The notes beneath the pieces were generated by a model. It saw only the letters and a list, made by a program, of their open reading frames with translations, was not told the DNA's origin and made no database searches. Source: Bradyrhizobium sp. RD5-C2 (GTDB lineage Bacteria; Pseudomonadota; Alphaproteobacteria; Rhizobiales; Xanthobacteraceae). From it: a stretch of 64,000 bases of DNA. This document shows positions 46,530-56,783 of this stretch, one piece after another (position 1 is the stretch's first letter; each line of letters starts with the position of its first letter). The position numbers and the translations under genes were made by a program. The stretch is from assembly GCF_019972155.1 (NCBI RefSeq), contig NZ_BOVL01000019.1, positions 475,877 through 539,876 on the forward strand, in the 5' to 3' direction.

Positions 46530-49256
46530 CTACTGCTTCGGCAGTTTCGCCCGCAACGCATACAGCGCATCGAGTGCTTCGCGCGGCGACATTTCGTCGG
46601 GATGCAGCGCCTTCACCGCCTCGACCAGCAGATCGGCCTCGCTCGGCGGCTTGTCCTCACTGGCAGCGCGGGACGGGACCGCGAACAGCGGCAGATCGTC
46701 GGCCAAAGCGCGCGCGGTCTGGCCGCGGTCCTGGGCCTCGAGTTTCGCCAGCACCGATTTGGCGCGCGTGATCACCGCGGGCGGCAGGCCGGCGAGCTTC
46801 GCAACCTGGATGCCGTAGGAGCGGTCGGCGGAGCCCGGCAGCACCTCGTGCAGGAACACGACGTCGCCCTGCCATTCCTTGACCCGCACCGTGGCGTTGA
46901 ACATCCGTGGCAGCTTCGCCGAGAGCGCTGTCAGCTCATGATAGTGGGTGGCAAAGAGCGTGCGGCAGCGATTGCTCTCATGCAGGTGCTCGATCGCGGC
47001 CCAGGCGATCGACAGGCCGTCGAAGGTCGCCGTGCCACGGCCGATCTCGTCGAGGATGACCAGCGACCGCTCGCTCGCCTGGTTGAGAATCACGGCAGTC
47101 TCGACCATCTCGACCATGAAGGTCGAGCGTCCGCGCGCCAGATCGTCGGCGGCGCCGACGCGCGAGAACAGCCGGTCGACGATGCCGAGCCGCGCCCGTG
47201 ACGCCGGCACGTAGGAGCCGATCTGCGCCAGCAGCGCGATCAGCGCATTCTGGCGCAGGAAAGTCGATTTACCGGCCATGTTCGGACCGGTGATCAGCCA
47301 GAGCTGGCCGGACTTCTGTCCCGGCGCAGGCGACAGATCGCAGGCATTGGCGATGAACGGCTGGCCGTTGCGCTTTAGCGCCTGCTCGACCACCGGATGC
47401 CGGCCGCCCTCGATCGCAAAGCCGAGCGAGCCGTCGACGTCGGGCCGCACATAATTGTCGTCGATCGCAAGCTTCGCCAGCGAGGTCGCGACGTCGAGCA
47501 TCGCAAAGGCATGCGCGGCGTTGCGCAGATCGTCGCTGGCGGCGAGCGCCATCGCGCTGAGCCGTTCGAAGATCTCAAGCTCGAGATTGAGGGCGCGCTC
47601 GCCGGCATTGGCGATCTTGGCCTCGGTCTCGCCGAGCTCCGAGGTGGTGAAACGGACCTGCCCGGCGAGCGTCTGGCGATGGATGAAGGTCGCATTCAGC
47701 GGCGGCGCGAACAGCTTGTCGCCGTGCTGCGCGGTGACTTCGACGAAATAGCCAAGCACGTTGTTGTGCCGGATCTTCAGCGTCTTGATGCCGGTGTCCT
47801 CGGCATAGCGCGCCTGCATCGCGGCGACGACGATGCGCGAGGCATCGCGCAAATTCCGGCTCTCGTCGAGCGCGGTCTCATAGCCTTCGCGCACGAAGCC
47901 GCCGTCGCGCTTGATCAGCGGCAATTGCTCGGAGAGTGCCCGGGTGAATTCCCGTGCCAGATCGCGCGAGGGACGTTGCAGCGCCGCCATCACGGTCGAC
48001 ACTTCGGCCGGCGGATTGCTGAGCTGCGCGAGCAGCTCCAGCGCCTGGTCGGCGGCAAGGATGCCATCGCGCAGGCTGGCGAGATCGCGCGGGCCGCCGC
48101 GGCCGACCGAGAGCCGCGCCAGCGCGCGCGACATGTCGGGCGCCGCGCGCAGCACGGTTCTGACGTCCTCGCGCGCCGCGGAATCCGCGACGAAGGCGGA
48201 GACCGCATCGAGCCGCCGCGCGATCACGGCAACATCGGTGAGCGGCGCGGCAAGGCGCTGCGCCAGCAGGCGCGAGCCTGCTGCGGTGACGGTGCAGTCG
48301 ATCGCATCGAGCAGCGAGCCGCGGCGCTCGCCGGCGAGCGTCCGCGTCAGTTCGAGGTTGGCGCGGGTCGCCGGGTCGATCGCCATCGTGGTGCCGGCAG
48401 CCTCGCGCGCCGGCGGCGACAGCGGCGGACGTTTGCCGACCTGGGTGCGGTCGATATAGGTGACGGCCGCGGCAGCAGCCGTCGCTTCCAGCCGCGACAT
48501 TGCGGACAGGCCATCCATGGTCGCGACCGCGAAATAGTCGCACAGCCGCCGCTCGGCGGTGGCGCTGTCGAACACGTCGCGGGTCAGCGGCGTGACCGAC
48601 GGCAGCTCGCGCAAGGTCGGTGCGAGCTCGTTGTCGCTATAGAGCGCGTCGGTGACGATGGCCTCGTTCGGATTGATCCGCGCCAGCGTCGCCGCAAGCT
48701 CCGCGGTCGCGCACTCCGTCACCATGAATTCGGAGGTCGAGATGTCGATCCAGGCAAGGCCGAGACGATCCGCGCCGGCCGAGCCGCGGGCGCGCGCGAT
48801 CGCGATCAGGTAATTGTTGGTGCGGGCGTCGAGCAGCGTGTCTTCGGTCAGCGTGCCCGGCGTCACCAGCCGCACCACGCCGCGGCGGACCACGCTCTTG
48901 TTGCCGCGGGCCTTTGCCTCGGCCGGATTTTCGGTCTGCTCGCACACCGCGACGCGGTGGCCGGCGCCGATCAGGCGATGCAGATAGTCCTCGGAACGTT
49001 CGACCGGAACGCCGCACATCGGGATGTCCATGCCCTGATGCTTGCCGCGCTTGGTCAGCACGATGCCGAGCGTCTTCGAGGCGATCTCGGCATCCTCGAA
49101 GAACAGCTCGTAGAAATCGCCCATCCGGTAGAACAGCAACAGGCCGGGGTGGGCGGCCTTGATCTCCAGGTACTGTTCCATCATCGGCGTGACGCGCGAC
49201 GGCGCCTCGGCGGCAGTGGCTTCGGGCGGAACGGGGATGGGCTGCTGAATGGTCAT
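46530..49256 (-). CDS. mutS: DNA mismatch repair protein MutS
   Basis: The protein has 908 residues from ATG 49256 (a Met ten codons earlier, 49286, is the alternative). The mismatch-reading motif G-D-F-Y-E-L-F is in the N-terminal domain; G-Y-F-V-E-V-T is in the clamp/core. The ATPase domain has [19 protein letters not shown] and T-H-Y-H-E-L-T. It recognises mismatches and recruits MutL. It is a single gene, divergent from pcaF. Confidence 0.95.
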   Translation of the reverse strand: MTIQQPIPVPPEATAAEAPSRVTPMMEQYLEIKAAHPGLLLFYRMGDFYELFFEDAEIASKTLGIVLTKRGKHQGMDIPMCGVPVERSEDYLHRLIGAGHRVAVCEQTENPAEAKARGNKSVVRRGVVRLVTPGTLTEDTLLDARTNNYLIAIARARGSAGADRLGLAWIDISTSEFMVTECATAELAATLARINPNEAIVTDALYSDNELAPTLRELPSVTPLTRDVFDSATAERRLCDYFAVATMDGLSAMSRLEATAAAAAVTYIDRTQVGKRPPLSPPAREAAGTTMAIDPATRANLELTRTLAGERRGSLLDAIDCTVTAAGSRLLAQRLAAPLTDVAVIARRLDAVSAFVADSAAREDVRTVLRAAPDMSRALARLSVGRGGPRDLASLRDGILAADQALELLAQLSNPPAEVSTVMAALQRPSRDLAREFTRALSEQLPLIKRDGGFVREGYETALDESRNLRDASRIVVAAMQARYAEDTGIKTLKIRHNNVLGYFVEVTAQHGDKLFAPPLNATFIHRQTLAGQVRFTTSELGETEAKIANAGERALNLELEIFERLSAMALAASDDLRNAAHAFAMLDVATSLAKLAIDDNYVRPDVDGSLGFAIEGGRHPVVEQALKRNGQPFIANACDLSPAPGQKSGQLWLITGPNMAGKSTFLRQNALIALLAQIGSYVPASRARLGIVDRLFSRVGAADDLARGRSTFMVEMVETAVILNQASERSLVILDEIGRGTATFDGLSIAWAAIEHLHESNRCRTLFATHYHELTALSAKLPRMFNATVRVKEWQGDVVFLHEVLPGSADRSYGIQVAKLAGLPPAVITRAKSVLAKLEAQDRGQTARALADDLPLFAVPSRAASEDKPPSEADLLVEAVKALHPDEMSPREALDALYALRAKLPKQ

Positions 49257-49468
49257 GAGGTGGCGGAAACTACAGAATTTCGCCATGCGGTCCTATCCGC
49301 GAAGGCGGAGTTTTCCACCCTGTCCACGGTGCCATTATGATAGCCCTCACGGTAATGCGTGCAGGGCGGGCAGCCACGTCAATTGACCTGCCGCGGGCAC
49401 GCTCCTAAAACTTCCCTCAAGTTCCAGCCGACCCAGCGCCTAAGTCGCGGCATTCAGGGAGAGATTCA

Positions 49469-50677
<1,209 letters not shown>

Positions 50678-50729
50678 TCCAATAGCTTGGAGGGGATGAA
50701 AACAGCCCTTCCCCAATTTTGTTATGCAA

Positions 50730-50735
50730 TATAAT
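50730..50735 (+). promoter_or_regulatory. possible -10 box before pcaH copy 1
   Basis: A perfect TATAAT lies 48 bases before the pcaH start, in AT-rich DNA after the pcaF stop. No good -35 is visible 17 bases upstream, so an activator may be needed, or the match is chance. Confidence 0.3.
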
Positions 50736-50782
50736 GATCTGAAGTGGGCTCGCGGGGCGCGCGGGCCGCGGAGGAATTCGCC

Positions 50783-51484
50783 ATGACCCTGTTGTATCCG
50801 CTGCAATCGCTTGCGGCCCATCCGGCGCGGCTGTCGCCGGACTATCGCTCCACCGTAAAGCGTTCGCCGCAGAAGCCGTTGATTCCGATGCGGCACACGC
50901 TCTCGGAATTGACCGGGCCGGTTTACGGCCATGAGACGGTGCGCGCGCACGACAACGATCTCACCATCCAGGCCAAGGGTGAGCCGCTCGGCGAGCGCAT
51001 CATCGTGCATGGACACGTGCGCGACGAGGACGGCCGCGGCGTGCCCAACACGCTGGTCGAGCTGTGGCAGGCCAATGCCTGCGGCCGCTACATCCACGTC
51101 GTTGACCAGCATCCGGCGCCGCTCGATCCGAATTTTACGGGCGCCGGCCGCACGCAGTCCGATGCATCCGGCTACTACAAATTCATCACCATCAAGCCGG
51201 GCGCCTATCCGTGGGGCAATCACCACAACGCCTGGCGTCCCGCCCATATCCACTTCTCGGTGTTCGGGCATTCCTTCATCTCGCGTCTGGTGACGCAGAT
51301 GTACTTCCCCGGCGATCCGTTGTTTCCGTTCGATCCGATCTTCAACTCGGTGACCGACGAGAAGGCGCGGGCGCGGATGATCTCCTCGTTTGATCTCGAC
51401 AACACCCAGCCGGAATGGGCGCTGTGCTACCGCTTCGATATCGTGCTGCGCGGCCGCAATGCCACGCCGATGGAGACCAAGTAA
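50783..51484 (+). CDS. pcaH: protocatechuate 3,4-dioxygenase beta subunit, copy 1
   Basis: The protein has 233 residues from ATG 50783 (GGAGG upstream). Fe(III) ligands Y103 (C-G-R-Y-I-H), Y142 (G-A-Y-P-W-G-N), H155 and H157 (P-A-H-I-H-F-S) match those of the Pseudomonas enzyme. It performs intradiol cleavage of protocatechuate to beta-carboxymuconate with PcaG. It differs from copy 2 (61743) at about 15 residues, mainly near the N-terminus. Confidence 0.93.
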   Translation: MTLLYPLQSLAAHPARLSPDYRSTVKRSPQKPLIPMRHTLSELTGPVYGHETVRAHDNDLTIQAKGEPLGERIIVHGHVRDEDGRGVPNTLVELWQANACGRYIHVVDQHPAPLDPNFTGAGRTQSDASGYYKFITIKPGAYPWGNHHNAWRPAHIHFSVFGHSFISRLVTQMYFPGDPLFPFDPIFNSVTDEKARARMISSFDLDNTQPEWALCYRFDIVLRGRNATPMETK

Positions 51485-51485
51485 C

Positions 51486-52082
51486 GTGTCACGTCCTGAT
51501 GGAATCACGCCCTCGCAGACCGTCGGCCCCTATTTCAAATACGGCCTGACCCCGAACGGCGAGTATGAATGGAACGACGCCTTCACCAACAATCTGCTCA
51601 CACCTGACGTCTCGGGCGAGCGCATCCGCGTCGAGGGCATTGTCTATGACGGCGACGGCGCCGTGATCCCGGACTGCATGCTGGAGATCTGGCAGGCTGA
51701 CAGTCAGGGCCGTTTCTCCGATCCGCAGGATGCACGCGCGCTGCCGAATTCCTCCTTCAAGGGTTTTGGCCGCTGCGGCACCGACAAGAGCGGCGCTTAC
51801 GCCTTCGACACCATCAAGCCGGGCTCAGTGCCTGACGCCGATGGCAAGCCGCAGGCGCCGCACATCCTGCTCGCGGTGTTCGCGCGCGGCATGCTGCTGC
51901 ACCTCTACACCCGGATCTACTTTGATGACGAAGCCGGCAACGCCGGCGATGCCGTGCTCGCATTGGTGCCGGCCGATCGCCGCGCCACCTTGATCGCCAG
52001 GCGCAAGGCAGGCTCCGGCAACACCTACACGTTCGACGTTCGCCTGCAGGGTGACAACGAGACTGTGTTCTTCGACGTCTGA
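51486..52082 (+). CDS. pcaG: protocatechuate 3,4-dioxygenase alpha subunit, copy 1
   Basis: The protein has 198 residues with a GTG start at 51486, one base after the pcaH stop, so translation is coupled. R-P-D-G-I-T-P-S-Q-T-V-G-P-Y-F opens the family fold, and L-E-I-W-Q-A-D-S-Q-G-R-F and H-I-L-L-A-V-F-A-R-G follow. The alpha subunit lacks iron ligands and completes the active-site cleft. It differs from copy 2 at about eight aligned residues. It converges with the SDR gene, 10 bases apart. Confidence 0.93.
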   Translation: MSRPDGITPSQTVGPYFKYGLTPNGEYEWNDAFTNNLLTPDVSGERIRVEGIVYDGDGAVIPDCMLEIWQADSQGRFSDPQDARALPNSSFKGFGRCGTDKSGAYAFDTIKPGSVPDADGKPQAPHILLAVFARGMLLHLYTRIYFDDEAGNAGDAVLALVPADRRATLIARRKAGSGNTYTFDVRLQGDNETVFFDV

Positions 52083-52092
52083 TCGGCCGCTC

Positions 52093-52968
52093 TCAGGTCG
52101 CGATGGCTGGCTTGAACACGGCAAGCGGTGCGGGATCGCGGCTCGGCGGCGGCGGGACCTTGCCGTCGATGTCGGTAAAGCCGTATTCGGCCGCGAGCTC
52201 CGAGGCGAGCAGGATCTGACCGCTCTTGGCCATCATCTCGGGATCGCCGGCGAGTGCGGCGACTGCGCGCCCGGCGAACAGCGGTGTCTCGCCGCGCTCG
52301 GCGATCAGTTTGGCGAGCGCCGGCGGCACCCGGTCGGGCTGTGCCGCAAGCTTCTCGCTCTTGATGTAGCCGGGCCAGATCGAGACCGCGGCAATGCCGA
52401 ACGGCTTCAGCTCATGCGCCATGTCGCGCGCCATCCGGTCGACGCCTGATTTCTGCACGCCGAACGGAACATTGAACGTGTACCTGACGCCGCCGCCCGA
52501 CGAGGTGTTGACGATCAGGCCGCGCGCCTGCGGCAGCATCAGCGGCACCGCGAATTGGCTGGCGACGAAATGCGAGCGCAGGCCGACGCGGTGCATGGTG
52601 TCCCACAGCGACGCCGGAACCTGCCAGAACGGCACATTGACCGGCATCACGTTCGGCGCCGCGAACACGTTGTTGACCAGCACGTCGAGCCGGCCGTGGT
52701 CGCGCCGGATCAGGTCGAACACCTCCTGCACCGAACCGTCGTCGGAATGATCGCACAGCAGGCCGATGCCTCGGCCGCCGGCCTCGTCGATCGCGGCGAT
52801 GGTCTCATCCAGCGAGCCGGGCCACTCCGATCCGCCGCTGTTGCGCGTGCGCGCCGTGACGATCACGGTCGCGCCGGCCTCGGCGAGACCGATCGCCACG
52901 CCCTTTCCAACCCCGCGGCTTCCTCCCGTCACCAGCGCAATGCGATCCTTGAGGCGTTCCTTGGTCAT
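52093..52968 (-). CDS. SDR family oxidoreductase (DHRS1-like)
   Basis: The protein has 291 residues. The nucleotide site is T-G-G-S-R-G-V-G-K-G, followed by a C-D-H-S segment, N-N-V-F-A-A and S-S-G-G-G-V-R-Y. The Tyr of the usual Y-x3-K pair is replaced by F-G-V-Q-K-S-G-V, with Y-T-F just upstream, a variation seen in DHRS1-like SDRs. A GGGAG lies before the ATG at 52968. It is divergent from the Rieske operon with a shared control region, so it probably acts on the oxygenase product or substrate. Confidence 0.82.
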   Translation of the reverse strand: MTKERLKDRIALVTGGSRGVGKGVAIGLAEAGATVIVTARTRNSGGSEWPGSLDETIAAIDEAGGRGIGLLCDHSDDGSVQEVFDLIRRDHGRLDVLVNNVFAAPNVMPVNVPFWQVPASLWDTMHRVGLRSHFVASQFAVPLMLPQARGLIVNTSSGGGVRYTFNVPFGVQKSGVDRMARDMAHELKPFGIAAVSIWPGYIKSEKLAAQPDRVPPALAKLIAERGETPLFAGRAVAALAGDPEMMAKSGQILLASELAAEYGFTDIDGKVPPPPSRDPAPLAVFKPAIAT

Positions 52969-52987
52969 GCGATCTCCCGATATGGCT

Positions 52988-52998
52988 TCTTCGGAAGA
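52988..52998. promoter_or_regulatory. secondary palindrome TCTTCGGAAGA in the SDR leader
   Basis: An 11-base palindrome matches the half-sites of the larger operator at 53012 without the central CTAG. It lies in the untranslated leader of the SDR gene, 20-30 bases before its start codon. It may be a weaker second binding site. Confidence 0.35.
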
Positions 52999-53002
52999 TA
53001 TC

Positions 53003-53055
53003 TTGACAATAATCTTCCTAGGAAGATATTAGACGCAGAACGTTGAAGGCGTCAA
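53003..53055. promoter_or_regulatory. divergent promoters with a central 16-bp palindromic operator
   Basis: Plus strand: TTGACA (53003-53008), 17-base spacer, ATATTA (53026-53031), reading into the Rieske genes. The perfect palindrome ATCTTCCTAGGAAGAT (53012-53027) fills the spacer. Minus strand: TTGACG (53055-53050), 18-base spacer, TAATAT (53031-53026), reading into the SDR gene; the two -10 boxes coincide. A repressor on the palindrome would block both. The same layout recurs at 56728. The MarR-family gene at 55984 is the likely ligand. Confidence 0.65.
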
Positions 53056-53071
53056 CCAGGGAGGTTTCGCG

Positions 53072-54295
53072 ATGGTCACCAGGGAAGAGAACGAATTGCT
53101 GTGCCGCGTCACGGGTGACGCGCCGATGGGACGCATGCTGCGGCAGCATTATTGGCTGCCCGCCGTGCTCTCGGTGCGCGTGCGCAAGGGCGAGGCGCCC
53201 GTCCGGGTCAAGCTGTTCGGCCGCAACTTCGTGGCGTTCAGGGGCAAGGACGGCACCGTCGGCTTCCTCGACGAGGCCTGTCCGCACCGCGGCGCGTCGC
53301 TGGCGCTGGCGCGGGTCGACGACTGCTCGCTGACCTGCCTGTTTCACGGCTGGAAGATCAATGCGCACGGCGAGGTGCTCGATGTTCCCAACGAGCCGAA
53401 CAACCCCAGGGAGTTCGCCAAGACCGTCAGGGCGAAAGCCTATCCGGTGCGGGAAGGCGCCGGGTTGCTCTGGGTCTGGCTCGGCGAGGGCACGGCGCCG
53501 CCCGCGCCCGACTTCGAGTGGATGGATCTGCCGCCGGACCAGGTTTACGCGGCCGGCATCGAGCTCAATGCCAACTGGCTGCAGGGCGTCGAGGCCACCA
53601 TCGATTCCTCGCATGTCGCGCTGCTGCACCAGAGCTGGACCGCGACATCGTCGACCGATTTCGGTGCCACCCGCGTCAACACCGAAGTCGGCTACGAGTT
53701 CGAGAAGAAGTCCTATGGCTTCCGCGCCGCGGCGCTGCGCACGGCGCCGGATGGATCGTGCCTCGCGCGCGTCACCGAGTTCGTGATGCCCTATTACGGC
53801 CTGATCGCGCCGATCTTCTCCGGACCGCAGCAGGATCGCACCGCGATCATCGCGGTGCCGATCGACGACGAGAACCTGATCCAGTGGTACATCTTCTATA
53901 ATCCGGAGAAGCCGGTGGATTCCTGGCGCAAGGTGCAGCGCGCCAACCAGTGGCCGATGGCCGGCGGCCTGCCGGGCGACCAAAGCACCAATTGGGGTCA
54001 GAACCGCCAGATCATGGACGCCGGCAACAGCACCGGCTTCCACGAAATCGTCATCGAAGATTTCGTGGTGATGGTTAGCATGGGCCCGATCGTCGACCGT
54101 TCGCAGGAATATCTCTGCTCGGCGGACCAGGCGATCGTCAGGGTGCGACGCCAACTGCTCGACGAGGTGCGCGGCTTCATGGCCGGCAAGGCGCCGAAGA
54201 GCGGCCAGAGCGAGACCATGTCCTACAAGGACATCCGTGCGGTCGGCGGCCGGCTCGCCTCCGCCTCCGAGGATTGGCGGCAGATTCCCCGTTGA
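53072..54295 (+). CDS. Rieske non-heme iron oxygenase, large (alpha) subunit
   Basis: The protein has 407 residues; AGGGAGG precedes the ATG. The Rieske centre is C70-P-H72 and C89-L-F-H92. The mononuclear iron site follows the E-A-T-I-D-S-S-H-V-A-L-L-H pattern, with H181 and H186 and bridging D178. The layout resembles the phthalate 4,5-dioxygenase / demethylase group that works without a beta subunit, consistent with none being encoded here. It would hydroxylate or O-demethylate an aromatic acid using electrons from the next two gene products. The substrate is unknown. Confidence 0.88.
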   Translation: MVTREENELLCRVTGDAPMGRMLRQHYWLPAVLSVRVRKGEAPVRVKLFGRNFVAFRGKDGTVGFLDEACPHRGASLALARVDDCSLTCLFHGWKINAHGEVLDVPNEPNNPREFAKTVRAKAYPVREGAGLLWVWLGEGTAPPAPDFEWMDLPPDQVYAAGIELNANWLQGVEATIDSSHVALLHQSWTATSSTDFGATRVNTEVGYEFEKKSYGFRAAALRTAPDGSCLARVTEFVMPYYGLIAPIFSGPQQDRTAIIAVPIDDENLIQWYIFYNPEKPVDSWRKVQRANQWPMAGGLPGDQSTNWGQNRQIMDAGNSTGFHEIVIEDFVVMVSMGPIVDRSQEYLCSADQAIVRVRRQLLDEVRGFMAGKAPKSGQSETMSYKDIRAVGGRLASASEDWRQIPR

Positions 54296-54358
54296 TCGGA
54301 AGCCCGGGCGCGGCCATGTCCGCGCCCATCCCTCCATTGGCCCCGGAGAGGTCATCCC

Positions 54359-54730
54359 ATGACTTTGCAAGAATCGACCTGGCACCATCTCTGCGCCGCC
54401 GCGAAACTGTCGGAAGGCGAGCCGCTGGGCTTCAAGCTGGGCGACCGCCGCGTCGCGCTCTACAAGGTCGACGACGACATCTTCGCAACCGACGACGTCT
54501 GCTCGCACGCGTTTGCGCTGCTGTCATCAGGATTTCTCGAAGGGCACGTGATCGAATGCCCGCTGCATGGCGCGATGTTCGATGTCCGTGACGGCAAATG
54601 CCGGTCGAGTGCCTACAAGGATATCGCGGCATTCAAGGTCGAGATCCGCGACGGCGAGATCTACGTGCAGCTTGACGGCGGCACCGTGCCGGAAGCCGCA
54701 GGCGTCGGCGGTGCGGACGTCAAACCATGA
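54359..54730 (+). CDS. Rieske [2Fe-2S] ferredoxin
   Basis: The protein has 123 residues. The cluster ligands are C48-S-H50 and C67-P-L-H70. The fold opens W-H-H-L-C-A-A-A-K-L-S-E-G-E-P. It carries electrons from the FAD reductase to the oxygenase. GGAGAGG precedes the start; the last four bases overlap the reductase start (ATGA). Confidence 0.9.
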   Translation: MTLQESTWHHLCAAAKLSEGEPLGFKLGDRRVALYKVDDDIFATDDVCSHAFALLSSGFLEGHVIECPLHGAMFDVRDGKCRSSAYKDIAAFKVEIRDGEIYVQLDGGTVPEAAGVGGADVKP

Positions 54731-55965
54731 GCGGCCTCGTTGTCGTCGGTGCGTCCTATGCCGGCCTTCAGGCGGCCCTCACCGCGCGCGACGCGGGCTA
54801 TGCCGAACCGGTGACCGTGATCGCCGACGAGCCCGCGCTGCCCTATCAGCGACCACCGCTGTCAAAGGATTTTCTGCTCGACGAGATCGCCGCGCAGGGT
54901 CTCCTGATGCACGACGAGGCCATTTTTGCCGACAACAAGATCGAGCTGCTTCTGGGCCACCGCGTTGTCGAGATCGATCGCAACGCAGGCCGGGTCGCGT
55001 TGGCCGGCGGCGCGACGTTCGACTTCGACAGCCTCGTCATCGCCACCGGCTCGCGTGCGCGGAAGATCGCAGTCTGCGGCGCCGACCTCGACGGGGTCTG
55101 CTATCTCAGGTCGATCGCCGATGCCGTCGACCTCAAGGCGCGGCTCGGCCAGGCCTCCGAGATCGTGATCGTCGGCGGCGGCTTCATCGGTCTCGAGGTT
55201 GCGTCCTCGGCAGCGAGGCTCGGCAAGCGGGTGACGGTGATCGAGGCGGCGTCGCGTTTGCTCGAACGGGCGGTGTCTCCGGTGGTGTCGCGCTTCCTGC
55301 TCGATGTTCATGCCCGGGCCGGCGTTGCCGTGAAGTTCGGTACGGCCGTTTCGGCAATCATTGGAGATAGCGGACGGATTGCGGCGGTCGAGCTGAACGG
55401 CGGCATCCGTCTTGGCGCGGATCTCGTCGTCGTCGGCATCGGCGGCCTCGCCAATTCTGAACTCGCCGCCGCCGCAGGGCTCGAATGCGCCAACGGAATT
55501 GCGGTCGATGAGTGTGGCCGGACGGCATGCCCCGACATCTATGCCGCCGGCGACTGCGCCAATCACTACAGCCGGTTTGCCGAGGGCTGGATCAGGTTGG
55601 AGTCGGTTCAGCACGCGCAGGACCAGGGAAGAACAGTCGGGCTTGCGATCGCTGATAGCCACGAGCCCTACGACAGCGTGCCGAGGTTCTGGTCGGATCA
55701 GCACGATCTCAAGCTGCAGACCGTTGGCCTCGCCGCGCGCAGCGACCGCACCGTGATCCGCGGCACGGTCGAAGCCGGCCGGTTCTCCGTGTTCAACTAC
55801 CGGCAGGGCAAGCTCGTCGCGGTCGACAGCATCAACAATCCCGGCGACCAGATGGTGGCGCGGCGCCTGATCGCAGCCGGCATTTCGCCGACACCGGAGC
55901 AGACCGAAGACGGCTCATGCGATCTCAAGTCGCTCCTGAAACGCGGTGACAAGGCAGTCGCCTAG
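54727..55965 (+). CDS. FAD-dependent ferredoxin reductase
   Basis: The protein has 412 residues. The FAD-binding V-V-V-G-A-S-Y-A-G-L-Q-A is at the N-terminus, Y-Q-R-P-P-L-S-K-D-F-L follows, then the NAD-binding I-V-I-V-G-G-G-F-I-G-L-E-V and the second FAD motif I-Y-A-A-G-D-C-A-N. It is the NAD(P)H-oxidising part of the three-component system. It terminates 18 bases before the end of the convergent MarR gene. Confidence 0.92.
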   Translation: MSGLVVVGASYAGLQAALTARDAGYAEPVTVIADEPALPYQRPPLSKDFLLDEIAAQGLLMHDEAIFADNKIELLLGHRVVEIDRNAGRVALAGGATFDFDSLVIATGSRARKIAVCGADLDGVCYLRSIADAVDLKARLGQASEIVIVGGGFIGLEVASSAARLGKRVTVIEAASRLLERAVSPVVSRFLLDVHARAGVAVKFGTAVSAIIGDSGRIAAVELNGGIRLGADLVVVGIGGLANSELAAAAGLECANGIAVDECGRTACPDIYAAGDCANHYSRFAEGWIRLESVQHAQDQGRTVGLAIADSHEPYDSVPRFWSDQHDLKLQTVGLAARSDRTVIRGTVEAGRFSVFNYRQGKLVAVDSINNPGDQMVARRLIAAGISPTPEQTEDGSCDLKSLLKRGDKAVA

Positions 55966-55983
55966 TGTTGCAGGCAGCGGCAG

Positions 55984-56583
55984 CTAGTCCGCTGCCGCAA
56001 GCCGGCCGGACTTCTTCAGCGCCTTCACGGTTCTGACGGCGAGCAGCTTGCGCAGGCAGCGGTCGAGCATCGCGAGCTCCGCCTTGGTGAGCCCGCTCGC
56101 CTCGGTCACGCCCTCAACCACCCTCGCGACCTCGGCAATGCCGCGGTCGGCGGTCGCAAGACCCTTGGCGGTAAGGCGGACCAGCTCCGAACGGCCATCG
56201 TCGCTGGCCGAGACGCGCAGGACGAAGCCGCCTTCCTGGAGCCGCGCCACGCGCTTGGTCATGGCGCCCGATGTGACGAGGAGCGCGCGAAATAGGTCGG
56301 TCGGGCGCAACTCGTACGGCTTCCCCGAGCGCCTGAGCGCGAGCAGCACGTAGAGCTCGCCGGTTTGCAGGCCGACGGCTTTCGCAATCTGCTGCAGACG
56401 CAGTTCGTGCAGCTGGTTGACGCGCTCCAGCCGCAGCAATGTGCAGGCCGCGGCGAGGTCGAGGTCCGGGCGCTGCGCCAGCCAGGCGGCTTCGATGTCG
56501 TCGTAGAGGGTGCTGTCGGGCGTGGGCTGCTTGATCGCAGGTTCGGCGCGGCGTGACACGCTGCTCTTCTTCATTCCTTCCAA
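55984..56583 (-). CDS. MarR family transcriptional regulator
   Basis: The protein has 199 residues. The winged helix-turn-helix is at about 75-140 (L-Y-V-L-L-A-L-R-R-S-G, L-R-P-T-D-L-F-R-A-L-L-V-T-S-G-A-M-T-K-R-V-A-R-L, then G-G-F-V-L-R-V-S-A-S-D-D-G-R). A longer than usual N-terminus of about 50 residues is present. MarR proteins bind palindromes and release on ligand, often an aromatic acid. It sits between two promoters carrying the same palindrome, so it is the best candidate repressor for both. Confidence 0.85.
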   Translation of the reverse strand: MEGMKKSSVSRRAEPAIKQPTPDSTLYDDIEAAWLAQRPDLDLAAACTLLRLERVNQLHELRLQQIAKAVGLQTGELYVLLALRRSGKPYELRPTDLFRALLVTSGAMTKRVARLQEGGFVLRVSASDDGRSELVRLTAKGLATADRGIAEVARVVEGVTEASGLTKAELAMLDRCLRKLLAVRTVKALKKSGRLAAAD

Positions 56584-56696
56584 TCCCCTCCCGGGCCAAC
56601 GGCGCCGGCATCATGCGTCGCGGCAATTTATCACCGTCGAACTGACGTGTCGCCCCGCAAGTGCCTCGTCTCGCTGCAAGCCCCACGTCTCGCGCC

Positions 56697-56720
56697 GTAA
56701 GCGGCCATTTGCCGCTTTAC
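56697..56720. promoter_or_regulatory. imperfect palindrome upstream of the binding-protein promoter
   Basis: GTAAGCGGC with GCCGCTTTAC (one-base bulge) forms a symmetric element 8 bases before the -35 box at 56728. It may be a site for a second regulator or a small hairpin. Support is symmetry only. Confidence 0.25.
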
Positions 56721-56727
56721 GTTCCAG

Positions 56728-56756
56728 TTGACATTTATCTTCCTAGGAAGAATATT
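56728..56756 (+). promoter_or_regulatory. promoter with palindromic operator before the orphan binding protein
   Basis: TTGACA (56728-56733), a 17-base spacer and AATATT (56751-56756) form a sigma-70-like promoter. The spacer carries TCTTCCTAGGAAGA (perfect over 56738-56751). Spacing and sequence copy the promoter at 53003, with the same 14-base core in the same place. Two such matched promoters on either side of the MarR gene argue for one regulon. Confidence 0.65.
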
Positions 56757-56783
56757 CCAGGTAAGAAAACAGGGAGGAGCCTC

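Noticed and set aside
47397-49340. Long plus-strand open frame opposite mutS
   Set aside because: The composition is Arg/Gly/Asp-rich with no domain, and the opposite strand holds all MutS motifs.
52979-53009. Alternative minus-strand promoter TTGTCA with a CATAT -10 for the SDR gene
   Set aside because: It would place the transcript start only a few bases before the start codon and lose the ribosome site; TTGACG-N18-TAATAT farther upstream fits better.
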